From JBDNJM01 sp041687755 (GTDB lineage Bacteria > Planctomycetota > UBA1135 > GCA-002686595), in contig JBDNJM010000126.1 of NCBI GenBank assembly GCA_041687755.1, positions 1 to 26,855 on the forward strand: a stretch of 26,855 nt of DNA, in the 5' to 3' direction. A program made the translations under genes and the position numbers. Within the stretch, counting starts at the first letter, position 1, and each line of letters opens with the position of its first letter. Below are positions 15,772-24,700 of the stretch, in pieces. The notes under the pieces were generated by a model, which saw only the letters and a list, made by a program, of their open reading frames with translations, searched no databases and had not been told where the DNA came from.

Positions 15772-16629
15772 ATGAAGACCCTCTCCCTCATCGCGCTCCT
15801 GTCCCTCGGAACGCTCGGCGCTGGCGCCGGGTTGAGCACCACGGCCGACTGCGAGCCCTGCGAGGTCGTCAGCCAAGTGAAGATTTGGGCCATCGGCCTG
15901 TTCCAGCTGGAGCCCGCTCCGCTGACGGTCTGCGGCTCACTGAATGCGAGCGAAGTCATTCTGCAGCGCCGCCTGGACTTACTTGAGCGCGGAGCAGAGG
16001 AGTTCGGACCCCTCGAGCCTTTCGAACTGCCCATCTACGTACCTGCCGGCACGTCGGGCTCAGGAGTGGTCGTCGACCGCGTCGAGTTCCGCTCCGCCGC
16101 CGTCTGGGCGGGCGCGTGCCACTACAACGGCGAGTACCACCACCGCGGCCAGACCGCGCTGCTGGGCTTCGCCTTCGAGGGCGGCGCCGTGGACGGCGTC
16201 GAGCTCGCCGGCCTGGGCGCCGTCGTGGCCCTGGCCTCCGACCTCAACCTGGACGAGGGCGCGGAGCGGCAGATCGAGGCCTGGATCGACGAGGACGCGG
16301 ACGAGGGCCAGGTCGCGGCGCTGACCGCCTGGCTGGGCACCGAGGTCGGTGAATTGGACGTCGTGCACCGCGCGGCGGTCGAGGTGCACGCCGGGCTCGA
16401 GAGCTTCGGCCTGGTCGTGCCGGGCGTCGCGGAGGCCGCGGCGGACACGATGGCCGAGCGCGCATGCTGTAGCATGCCGGAGAACCGCTGGTACGAGCCC
16501 CTCGCCGGGCCTGCGGGTGCTCCGGTCGGCTTTGTCGAGCGCTGCCGCTTCGAGGGCAGCGAGGCACTCGAGGGCTGGACCTACGAGGGCGAGAACAGCG
16601 CGTTCAGAAGCCTCGCGTCGCGTCCCTAA
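15772..16629 (+). CDS. Secreted protein, weak resemblance to DUF1326
   Basis: This 285-residue protein starts at the ATG at 15772 with a clear signal peptide (MKTLSLIALLSLGTLGAGAG). Mature sequence begins with a CEPC pair. Residues 100-200 resemble DUF1326 in spacing: HYNGEY, LLGFAFEGGAVDGVELAGLG, then an acidic stretch with IDEDADEGQVAALTAWLG. That family usually has a CPC motif, a GY/H segment and an Ala-rich helix that ends in Gln-x-Ala-Ala-Leu. The C-terminus has ACCSMPENRWYEPL and WTYEGENSAF. Function is unknown. The whole protein is acidic and contains several cysteines, so it is probably extracellular or periplasmic with disulfides or a bound metal. The DUF1326 link is by eye only. Confidence 0.75.
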   Translation: MKTLSLIALLSLGTLGAGAGLSTTADCEPCEVVSQVKIWAIGLFQLEPAPLTVCGSLNASEVILQRRLDLLERGAEEFGPLEPFELPIYVPAGTSGSGVVVDRVEFRSAAVWAGACHYNGEYHHRGQTALLGFAFEGGAVDGVELAGLGAVVALASDLNLDEGAERQIEAWIDEDADEGQVAALTAWLGTEVGELDVVHRAAVEVHAGLESFGLVVPGVAEAAADTMAERACCSMPENRWYEPLAGPAGAPVGFVERCRFEGSEALEGWTYEGENSAFRSLASRP

Positions 16630-16664
16630 GGGCGCGGATGACGGGGGCCGGAGGTCGCGTTCTA

Positions 16665-16686
16665 GTGCTAGGCGACGCCTGAGCAC
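16665..16686 (+). terminator. Imperfect hairpin after the DUF1326-like gene
   Basis: gtgctagg pairs with cct-g-agcac (one bulged G) around the loop cgacg, 36 bases after the stop. No T-tract is present. Confidence 0.35.
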
Positions 16687-16791
16687 GCCGGCCCCGCAAG
16701 AGATCGTTCCGAGAGTTGGGTCGGGGGCGGGTCTGCCCTCGCGTAGCGGCGCATTTCGCGTCGGGTGGAGGCCAAGATGGCCGGCTGCCCA

Positions 16792-16813
16792 TGCGGGGGA
16801 CAACCCGCAGGAG
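16792..16813 (+). promoter_or_regulatory. Hairpin abutting the ribosome binding site of the glycogen operon
   Basis: tgcggg and cccgca pair around ggacaa (16792-16809). The AGGAG at 16809-16813 begins at the last base of the hairpin, with spacing of 7 to the GTG at 16821. The site decides the start and may couple leader folding to translation of the first glycogen gene. Confidence 0.5.
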
Positions 16814-16820
16814 ACCTTCT

Positions 16821-18857
16821 GTGCCCCAATCAACATCCCTTCCGCCTCTTCTGGGTCCCGAGATAGAGCCGCTGCTGACGCTCGACCACGACCTGCTCGT
16901 TCGTACCGAACTGGGGCTCTCGCGAGAGTGGCTCGAGACCGACGGTCGCGGGGGTTACGCCATGGGAACTGCGGTGGACCTGCCGACCCGGCGGCACCAC
17001 GGACTGCTGTGCTGCGTCCCCGACGGTAGCGACGAGCGGCATCTGTTCCTGCAGCGCTTCGACGAGCAGCTCTGCGGCATGGGCCGCAGTTTTCCGGTCG
17101 GGATGGGGCGCTACGGCTCGCAGTACTCGCCTGAGCGGCCGCTGGCGCTGGTCAGCTTCCGGCTCGTGCCATACCCCTGCTGGACCTATCGGTTTGGCCT
17201 GGTCGAGCTGCAGCGCGAGGTGTTGACCGTGCGCGGAGAGCGAACCACGCTCGTGCGCTGGACGGTGCGCGGCCCGCGCGAGGGGCTGGCGCTGATGACC
17301 AAGCCGCTGCTGCCGTTCCGCGCGGCGGGCGCGCTGACGATGGAGAATATGCAGCTCGACCCGACGGTTGGGCGCGTTGACGGAGGCTTGGAGTTCGAGC
17401 CCTACCGGGGGCTGCCGAAGCTGACCCTGAGCGCCTCGGTCGGCGAGCGTGGGTTTGACCTCGGCGCCGCCTTCGAGGCCGACCCCGTCTGGTACCGCAA
17501 CATCAGCTACCTGGCCGAGGAGCTGCGCGGCGAGGCCGCGACCGAAGAACAGTTCTCGCCCGGTTGGATGAACCTGCCGTTGGAGCCGGACCAGCCGTTC
17601 ACGATGGCCTGCTCCATCGACGGCGCAGTCGAGGACCCCGCCGCCATGTGGGCCGAAGAGCAGGAACGGCGCGAGCTGGAGCTGGCCCGCGACCTCGCGC
17701 ATGGCAACGCGATCGAGCATGGGGCTTCGGCCTTTCTGTTTCGGGACGAAGACGGTGCTTTGGGGCTGTTGGCGGGCTTCCCGTGGCTCGGGCAGTCGGC
17801 GCGCGATGCGTTTCTGGCCCTGCCGGGGCTGACGCTCGCCCGGGGAGACGCCCAAGCCTGCCGCGAGGTTCTGGAGCGGGCACTCGCCCATGCTCGCGAC
17901 GGCCTGCTGCCCAGCGAATTAGGCGGGCGCGTTGGCCGCGGCCGCTATGAGCCGACCGACGCGGGCCTGTGGTTCGCGCTCGCGGCGGATCGCTACGCCG
18001 CGGCGAAGGGCGCCGACGCGGCGTTCGTGGGTGGAGCGCTGCGCTCAGGTCTCGAGGCCTATGCCGAGGCGCTCCTGGCCGGACGCGCGCCGGGCCTCAA
18101 GGTTGCCGAGAACGGGTTGCTGAACAACGCCCACGGAGCGGGCACCGACTGGATGGACGCCCGTGTCGATGGGCTCGAGGTCACGCCGCGGCCAGGCTTT
18201 GCTGTCGAACAGAACGCTCTCTGGTACGCGCTGCTGGATCAATTGGCCGAGCTGGCGAGCGACGCCGGAGACGCCCAAGGCGAGCGCCGCTGGTCGGGGC
18301 TCGCGCGCGCGGTCGGCCTGAGCTTCAAGGACAGCCTGTGGCGCGAGAACGCGCGCTTCCTGCTCGACAGCAATGCACCGGAGCGCGAGTGCGCGGACGT
18401 GCGCTGCAACGCGATCGTCGCTGCGGCGCTCGCCAGGTCGCCGCTCGAGGCTCAGCAGCGCGCGGACGTCGTGCAGCGCGTGAGCCTGGAGCTGAAGACG
18501 CCGACGGGCTTGCGCACCCTCGCGCCGAAGAACGCGGCCTACGAGGGCCACTACCGCGGCGGCCCGCTCAAGCGGAACGCCGCGCAACACCAGGGCAGCG
18601 TCGCGGTCTGGCCGATCGGTTACTACGTCGAGGCCAGCCTCGCCGCGGAGCCTGGGCGGGCGGCGGAGCTGGGCGCTCTGCTGGAGGGCCTCGCGGAGCA
18701 CCTCCAAGTGCATGGTCTGGGTCACGTCTCGGAGCTGTTCGACGGCGACCCGCCGCACCGACCGGGCGGCGCGCCGATGCACGCAGCGGGCCTGGGCGAA
18801 CTGCTGCGGGCCCGCGCGGCCGTCGCGCACGCGCTGCAGAGTGAGGGCGCCCAATGA
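16821..18857 (+). CDS. Glycogen debranching enzyme (amylo-alpha-1,6-glucosidase type)
   Basis: I choose the GTG at 16821 because of the AGGAG seven bases upstream; the frame is open 35 codons farther up (an ATG at 16791 is the alternative). The protein has 678 residues. The N-terminal domain has REWLETDGRGGYAMGTAVDL and PTRRHHGLL, diagnostic of bacterial/archaeal GDE N-terminal domains. The C-terminal (alpha/alpha)6 domain has NNAHGAGTDWMDA (Asp443, Asp446), AVEQNALWYALLDQLA (Glu463) and HQGSVAVWPIGYYVEA, the GH133/GDE_C motifs that cleave alpha-1,6 branch stubs. No signal peptide, so it is cytosolic. It ends in ATGA with the next gene (four-base overlap), and heads the glycogen operon. Sequence is complete, of usual family length. 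Confidence 0.92.
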   Translation: MPQSTSLPPLLGPEIEPLLTLDHDLLVRTELGLSREWLETDGRGGYAMGTAVDLPTRRHHGLLCCVPDGSDERHLFLQRFDEQLCGMGRSFPVGMGRYGSQYSPERPLALVSFRLVPYPCWTYRFGLVELQREVLTVRGERTTLVRWTVRGPREGLALMTKPLLPFRAAGALTMENMQLDPTVGRVDGGLEFEPYRGLPKLTLSASVGERGFDLGAAFEADPVWYRNISYLAEELRGEAATEEQFSPGWMNLPLEPDQPFTMACSIDGAVEDPAAMWAEEQERRELELARDLAHGNAIEHGASAFLFRDEDGALGLLAGFPWLGQSARDAFLALPGLTLARGDAQACREVLERALAHARDGLLPSELGGRVGRGRYEPTDAGLWFALAADRYAAAKGADAAFVGGALRSGLEAYAEALLAGRAPGLKVAENGLLNNAHGAGTDWMDARVDGLEVTPRPGFAVEQNALWYALLDQLAELASDAGDAQGERRWSGLARAVGLSFKDSLWRENARFLLDSNAPERECADVRCNAIVAAALARSPLEAQQRADVVQRVSLELKTPTGLRTLAPKNAAYEGHYRGGPLKRNAAQHQGSVAVWPIGYYVEASLAAEPGRAAELGALLEGLAEHLQVHGLGHVSELFDGDPPHRPGGAPMHAAGLGELLRARAAVAHALQSEGAQ

Positions 18858-20398
18858 AGGTCTTGATGCTCGGCTGGGAGTTTCCCCCGCACATCTCCGG
18901 CGGACTCGGGACGGCCTGCGCCGGTCTCACCAAGGGCTTGAGCAGCCAAGGCGTCGACGTCGTGTTCTGTATGCCGAAGGCTTACGGGGACGAGGAGGCC
19001 GACTGGATGACGCTCGAGGGCGCCAACCAGGTGCGCTTCTCGGAGCAGGTCGAGGAATTGCACACGGAGGTCACCGAGACCTTCGAGCGGATGCACGAGC
19101 TCAGCGAGGTGCAGTTGCAGGAGACAACGCACGCGGCAGACCCGCAGCCGACCCGGCCGGAGGCTCCGTCCGGCGACGCCGCACGTGAAGTGCGCTCCGT
19201 CGTTGGCGCCCTGCGGAGGATCGAGATCGACAGCCCGCTCGGCGCGTACCAAACCGCGCGGACCTACGGCGAGGAGCTAAGCCCGGAAGAGGGCTGCGTC
19301 TCCGACACCCCGGCGAGCCGGCTCGGCGAGTCGGCCGCGCCGGAAGGGCCGGAGGGGGAGGGGGCCTTCAGCAGCTTCCAGACCCACGATTGGCTAGAGC
19401 TGGCCCTGCGCATCTCTGAAGCCGTGCGCCACGGCCACCGCATCGACGAGGTGCAGTACGAGTTCACCGGCGCCTACGGGCCCGGACTGTTCGAGGAGGT
19501 CGCGCGTTTTGCAATGGCGGTGTGCGAGATTGCGAAGCGCAACGACGTCGATATCGTCCACGCCCACGACTGGATGACCTACCCCGCGGGCGTCGCGGCC
19601 GCGCAGCTGCTCGGGGTGCCGCTCGTGTGTCACCTGCATGCCAGCGAGTACGACCGCACCGGGGACTACCCGGACGGGCGCGTCGTGGCGCTTGAACGCA
19701 TGGGCATCGAGGCCTGCGATCGCCTGATCTGCGTCAGCCACTACACGGCCCGCGTCGCGGTCACGCGCTACGGCGCCGATCCGGACCGGATTCGGGTCGT
19801 GCACAACGCCGTCACGCAGAAGGAGCAGCGCTCCGAGTGGCACCAGGAGCTGCCGCCCGAGGGCAAGGGTCCGCTGGTGCTGTTCCTCGGACGCATCACC
19901 TTCCAGAAGGGCCCCGACTACTTTGTCGAGGCGGCGGCCAAGGTCGTGAAGCTGCGCCCCGATGCGCGCTTCGTCGTTTCGGGCTCCGGCGACATGCTGC
20001 AGGACATCATCCTGCGCTCGGCCCGCCAGGGGCTGATGAACAACATGTTCTTCACGGGCTTCCTGCGCGGAGCCGACGTGGAGCGCATGTACTCGATGGC
20101 AGACCTCTACGTCATGCCCTCTGTTTCCGAACCCTTCGGCATCACGCCGCTCGAGGCCATGGCGCTCGACGTGCCCGTGATCGTGTCGCGCCAAAGCGGC
20201 GTGTCCGAAGTGCTTGTGAACGCTCTCAAGGTGGACTTCTGGGACACCGACGAACTGGCGAACCAGATCCTGGCCGCCATCACTTATCCCGCCCTGCGCA
20301 GCCAACTCGTCGACAACGGTCGTGACGAGGTGCGGCGCATGCGCTGGGAGCTGCGCGGCGAACTGCTGCGCGACCACTACGCGGAGCTCCTCCGATGA
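18854..20398 (+). CDS. GT4-family glycosyltransferase, probable glycogen/alpha-glucan synthase
   Basis: This 514-residue GT-B enzyme starts MKVLMLGWEFPPHISGGLGT, the nucleotide-sugar loop of starch/glycogen synthase-like GT4 enzymes. A poorly conserved, acidic stretch (about residues 45-180) separates this from the rest of the N-terminal domain: VHAHDWMTYPAGV, LHASEYDRTG, ICVSHYTARVAV. The C-terminal domain carries LFLGRITFQKGPDYFVEAA and the catalytic EX7E motif (Glu426, Glu434 in SEPFGITPLE). The closest relatives that I recognise by pattern are Bacteroidetes GT4 proteins encoded beside GH57 and debranching enzymes. Both neighbours overlap it by four bases (ATGA), so production is coupled. 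Its division of labour with the GT3 synthase domain downstream is unclear; it may prime or elongate maltodextrin. Confidence 0.9.
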   Translation: MKVLMLGWEFPPHISGGLGTACAGLTKGLSSQGVDVVFCMPKAYGDEEADWMTLEGANQVRFSEQVEELHTEVTETFERMHELSEVQLQETTHAADPQPTRPEAPSGDAAREVRSVVGALRRIEIDSPLGAYQTARTYGEELSPEEGCVSDTPASRLGESAAPEGPEGEGAFSSFQTHDWLELALRISEAVRHGHRIDEVQYEFTGAYGPGLFEEVARFAMAVCEIAKRNDVDIVHAHDWMTYPAGVAAAQLLGVPLVCHLHASEYDRTGDYPDGRVVALERMGIEACDRLICVSHYTARVAVTRYGADPDRIRVVHNAVTQKEQRSEWHQELPPEGKGPLVLFLGRITFQKGPDYFVEAAAKVVKLRPDARFVVSGSGDMLQDIILRSARQGLMNNMFFTGFLRGADVERMYSMADLYVMPSVSEPFGITPLEAMALDVPVIVSRQSGVSEVLVNALKVDFWDTDELANQILAAITYPALRSQLVDNGRDEVRRMRWELRGELLRDHYAELLR

Positions 20399-21651
20399 CC
20401 GGCGTCGTCTTCTACTTCCAGATCCACCAGCCGTTCAGGCTGCGCCCCTATCGCTTCTTCGACATCGGAGAATCGGACGCCTACTTCGACGACGCCGAGA
20501 ACGAGCGCATCCTGAAGCGCGTCGCGGAGAAGTGCTACCTCCCAATGAACGCGCTGCTGCTGCGTCAGGTGGAGCAACACGAGGGACGCTTCCGCTGCTC
20601 GTTCTCGGTCTCGGGTACCGCCCTGGACCAGATGGAGCTCTGGTCCGAAGCGACGCTCGAGAGCTTCCGCAAGCTGGCCGCGACTGGCTGCGTCGAGTTC
20701 CTAGCGGAGACGTCCCACCACTCGCTCAGCGCGCTCGCTGACCCGGTCGAGTTCCGGGCCCAGGTCAACCACCACTCCGACCGCATCGAGCGCCTGTTCG
20801 GGCGGCGGCCGTCGTGCTTCCGCAACACCGAGCTGATCCTGTCGAACGACGTGGCGCGGCTCGCCGAGGAGCTGGGCTTCGTCGGCATCCTCGGCGAGGG
20901 CGCCGACCACCTGCTCGGCTGGCGCTCGCCGCACCGTGTCTATCGGCCGGAGGGCTGCGAGCGCATCAAGCTGCTGCTGCGCTCCTACAAGCTCTCCGAC
21001 GACATCGCCTTCCGGTTCTCGAACAAGGGCTGGGGCGAGTGGCCCATGACGGCGGAAAAATTCGCCGGCTGGCTGCATGGACTTCCCGAGGAGGACCGCT
21101 TCGTCGGCCTCTTCATGGACTACGAGACCTTCGGCGAGCACCAGTGGGTCGACACGGGCATCTTCGACTTCATGGAGGCCCTGCCCGGCGCCGTCCTGAA
21201 GCACCCGCGCTTCAAGTTCGAGACCCCGACGGAGGTCGTCGCGTCGACGGACGCTTCGGCGCGCCTCGACGTGCCCTTCCCTGTCTCGTGGGCGGACGCC
21301 GAGCGCGACCTAACGGCGTGGCTCGACAACGCGATGCAGACGAGTGCGCACGAAGAGGTCTACGCCCTGGGCCGGCGCGTCCGCGAGCTTGCCGAGGCCG
21401 GCGATGCGTGGCCGCTCGAGGTCTACCGCAAGCTCACGACGAGCGACCACTTCTACTACATGTGCGTCAAGTTCTTCTCGGACGGCGACGTGCACAAGTA
21501 CTTCAGCCCCTACGGCTCGCCGCACGATGCCTACATCGCCATGGCGAACGTGCTGAGCGACTTCCGCGCCCGACTCGACGAGCGCACCCCTGTGGCCCTG
21601 CCGACCCAGGTCGTTCCGACGTCTGCGCTGAAGCCGCTGCCGCGCTCCTGA
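20395..21651 (+). CDS. GH57-family alpha-amylase / glucan-modifying enzyme
   Basis: This 418-residue protein has the GH57 signatures: YFQIHQPFR at residues 7-15, SHHSLSAL in the second conserved region, and FRNTELILSN with the expected nucleophile Glu146. FMDYETFGEHQW carries the expected acid/base Asp242. A C-terminal helical part contains TTSDHFYYMCVKFFSDGDVH and a YFSPYGSP segment seen in intracellular MJ1611-like amylases. GH57 retaining enzymes hydrolyse or transfer alpha-1,4 glucan, and a few branch it; I cannot tell which applies. No signal peptide, so it acts on cytosolic glycogen or maltodextrin. It overlaps the GT4 gene by four bases and lies 84 bases before the synthase-phosphorylase fusion. 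No separate GH13 branching enzyme is in the window, so a branching role is worth considering. Confidence 0.9.
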   Translation: MTGVVFYFQIHQPFRLRPYRFFDIGESDAYFDDAENERILKRVAEKCYLPMNALLLRQVEQHEGRFRCSFSVSGTALDQMELWSEATLESFRKLAATGCVEFLAETSHHSLSALADPVEFRAQVNHHSDRIERLFGRRPSCFRNTELILSNDVARLAEELGFVGILGEGADHLLGWRSPHRVYRPEGCERIKLLLRSYKLSDDIAFRFSNKGWGEWPMTAEKFAGWLHGLPEEDRFVGLFMDYETFGEHQWVDTGIFDFMEALPGAVLKHPRFKFETPTEVVASTDASARLDVPFPVSWADAERDLTAWLDNAMQTSAHEEVYALGRRVRELAEAGDAWPLEVYRKLTTSDHFYYMCVKFFSDGDVHKYFSPYGSPHDAYIAMANVLSDFRARLDERTPVALPTQVVPTSALKPLPRS

Positions 21652-21735
21652 ATTCGTTTCTCTAGCCCGGAGCCACCGCGCCCGGGCCGGTCCACCAGGC
21701 CTGTTGCCTCTGAAGCCCCGCTCCCGGGGTCCGTC

Positions 21736-24700
21736 ATGTCGTTCAATCTGTTCGAAGTCAGCTGGGAAGTCGCCAACAAGATCGGCGGCATCTACACCGT
21801 CGTTTCCTCGAAGGCCCGCGAGCTCACGGCAAGCCTCGGCGATCGCTACGTGTGCGTCGGTCCCTGGCTGCACGGCCAGGAGTCGCACCAGCGTCCGTTC
21901 GAGGAGGAGCCGGGGCACGAGGCCTTCATCACGGCCTGCCGCGAGCAGGGCCTCTCGGTGCGCGTCGGCCGCTGGGACGTGCCGGGGCGACCGCGGACGC
22001 TGCTGGTCGGGTTCTCGAAGCTGTTCGAGGACAAGGACGCGATCCTGAGCGGGCTGTGGGAGCGCCACGGCGTGGATTCGCTCATGGGCAGCTGGGACTA
22101 CGTCGAGCCGGTAGCGTTCGGGCAGGCGGCGGCGATCGCGATCCAGGAGTGGATCGAGCACGAGGCGGACTCGGGGCGCTCGATCGCGCAGTTCCACGAG
22201 TGGATGACGGGCTCCGGCCTGCTCTACGCCAAGGACCACCTGCCGCACGTCGCGACGATCTTTACGACCCACGCGACGATGCTGGGCCGCGCGCTGTCGA
22301 GCACGGGCCTGCCGTGCGCCCAGGCACTGGGTAACCGCTCGCCGGAAGAGCTCGCCGAGGAGATCGGCGTGCGCGCGAAGCACTCGATGGAGGGCGCCGC
22401 CGCCCGCGCCGCCGACGTGTTCACGACGGTCAGCGCGATCACGGCCCAGGAAACCGAGCTGTTGCACCGGCGCCAGGCCCAGCCGCTGCTGCCCAACGGG
22501 CTCGACCTAGAGCTCCTGGCGCAGCTGAGCCAGGAGGCCGAGAACGGCTCCGCCCGCGAGCGCCTGCTCGATCTGGCCTCCTGCATGTGCGGCGAGGATC
22601 TGCGCCAGGCCAAGACACTGTGCATCTCAGGCCGCTACGAGATGCACAACAAGGGCATCGATGTGCTGCTGGACGGGCTCGCAGCGCTCAACGCGACCCC
22701 TGGTGACCCGCTGGTAGCCTTCGTCCTGATCCCGGCCGCCGTCAGCGGGCCCCGCCGCAAGGTGCGCGAGTGTCTGGCGGGCGGCGACCCCGACCGGGTC
22801 GGGATCTCGAGCCACGAGCTGATCGATCGCGCCGGCGACCCCGTCCAGCGCAAGGCCGAGGAGCTCGGCCTGACCAACGCGCCCGGCAGCCGCGTGAAGC
22901 TGATCCAGGTGCCGATCTACCTCGACGGCAGCGACAGCCTCCTGCCGCTGCAGTACGAGGCCGCCCTGCGCGCCTGCGACCTGTCGGTGTTCCCGTCGTT
23001 CTACGAGCCCTGGGGCTACACGCCCGCCGAGAGCATCGGCGTCGGCGTCCCGACGATCACGACCGACTGCGCGGGCTTCGGCGTCTGGGCGATGGAGGCC
23101 GGGATCGGGCCCGAGGACGGCGTGACGGTCCTGCGCCGGGTCGGCAAGGACGACGCGACCTTCACCGCGGAGCTCGTCTCGGGCATCGAGGCCGAGCTGG
23201 CGCGCCCGGGCGGCGTGGCCGGCATGCGCCAGGCCTGCCTGCAGACCGCCGAGAAGGTCGCCTGGAAGGGCCTGATCGAGAACTACACGGAGGCCTTCGA
23301 GCGGGCGCTCGAGGCGGCCGCCGATCGTCCGATGACGGCGCCCAAGCGCACGGCGGTCATGACCCACAGGCGGCCGGCGGTCTCAAGCTCGCGGCCGCGG
23401 CTGCAGAGCTTCGAGGTCGAGGCGCGCCTGCCCGAAGAATTCCGGCCGCTGGAGCGCATGGCCTGGAACCTGTGGTGGAGCTGGGACGCCGACGCCCAGT
23501 CGCTGTACAAGGAGATCAGCCCCGAGATGTGGGAGGCTTCGGGCTTCAACCCGGTGCTGTTCCTGCGCCGCGTCTATCCGCGCGACCTCCAGGCCAAGGC
23601 GGCCGAGCCCGCGTTCGTCGCGCGCGTGAAGGCTGCGGCCGAGCGCTTCGACGCCTACATGGGCGGCGCCAAGGGCACGCTCCAGCTGCCCAACGGCGAG
23701 CAGATCGATCGCCAGAACCCGATCGCCTACTTCTGCTTCGAGTTCGGCGTGCACGAGTCCGTGCGCATCTACTCGGGCGGCCTGGGCCTGCTGGCCGGCG
23801 ACCACCTGAAGTCGGCGAGCGACCTGGACCTGCCGTTTGTTGGCGTTGGCCTGTTCTACCGCGGCGGCTACGTCCAGCAGCGCATTTCGCCCCACGGCGA
23901 GCAGCTCTCGCTCGAGGCGCCCAACGACCCGGCGAGCCTGCCGCTCGAGCTGATGCGCGACGCGACCGGCGCCCCGATCGAGATCGAGATCCCGCTGTAC
24001 GAGAGCACGGCACGGCTGCGGGTCTACAAGCTGCAGGTCGGGCGCGTGCCGCTGTACCTGCTGGACGCCGACCACGACGGCAACGCGCCGGCCGAGCGCG
24101 CGCTCACCCATCGCCTGTACGACGGCGACAACGAGCACCGCCTGCGCCAGGAGATCGTCCTGGGCCGCGGTGGTGTGCGCCTGTTGGAGGCCCTGGACAT
24201 CAAGCCGTCCGTCACGCACCTCAATGAGGGCCACGCGGCCTTCGCGGGCCTCGAGCGCGTCAGCAAGCTGATCCACTCCGAGAACCTGACCTTCGAACAA
24301 GCCTCCGAAGTCGTGCGCGCCTCCAGCGCCTTCACGACCCACACGCCGGTGCCTGCCGGCCACGACCGCTTCGGCGAGCACCTCGTGCGCCGCTACCTCG
24401 CGGACACCGCGGGCTGGGTCGGGCTCGACTGGGAGCGCTTCATGGCCCTCGGGCAGGACCATCGCGCGCTGCCTGAGTTCAACATGACCTTCCTGGCCAG
24501 CAACCTGGCCGGCTTCATCAACGGCGTCGCCGAGAAGCACGGCGAGGTCAGCCGTACCCTGCTGCACAGCTTCTGGCCGAGCCTGCTCGAAGACGAAGTC
24601 CCCGTGCAGCACGTCACCAACGGCATCCACCTGCCGACTTGGACGCGTCCGCCGCTGCAGCGCCTCCTCGGCGTTGAGGGCCGGCTGATCACGGGCCAGG

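Noticed and set aside
14472..16034. Minus-strand open frame of 520 codons across rimK and the inverted repeat
   Set aside because: It spans the end of one gene, the 28-bp palindrome and the start of the next, so it cannot be a single real gene.
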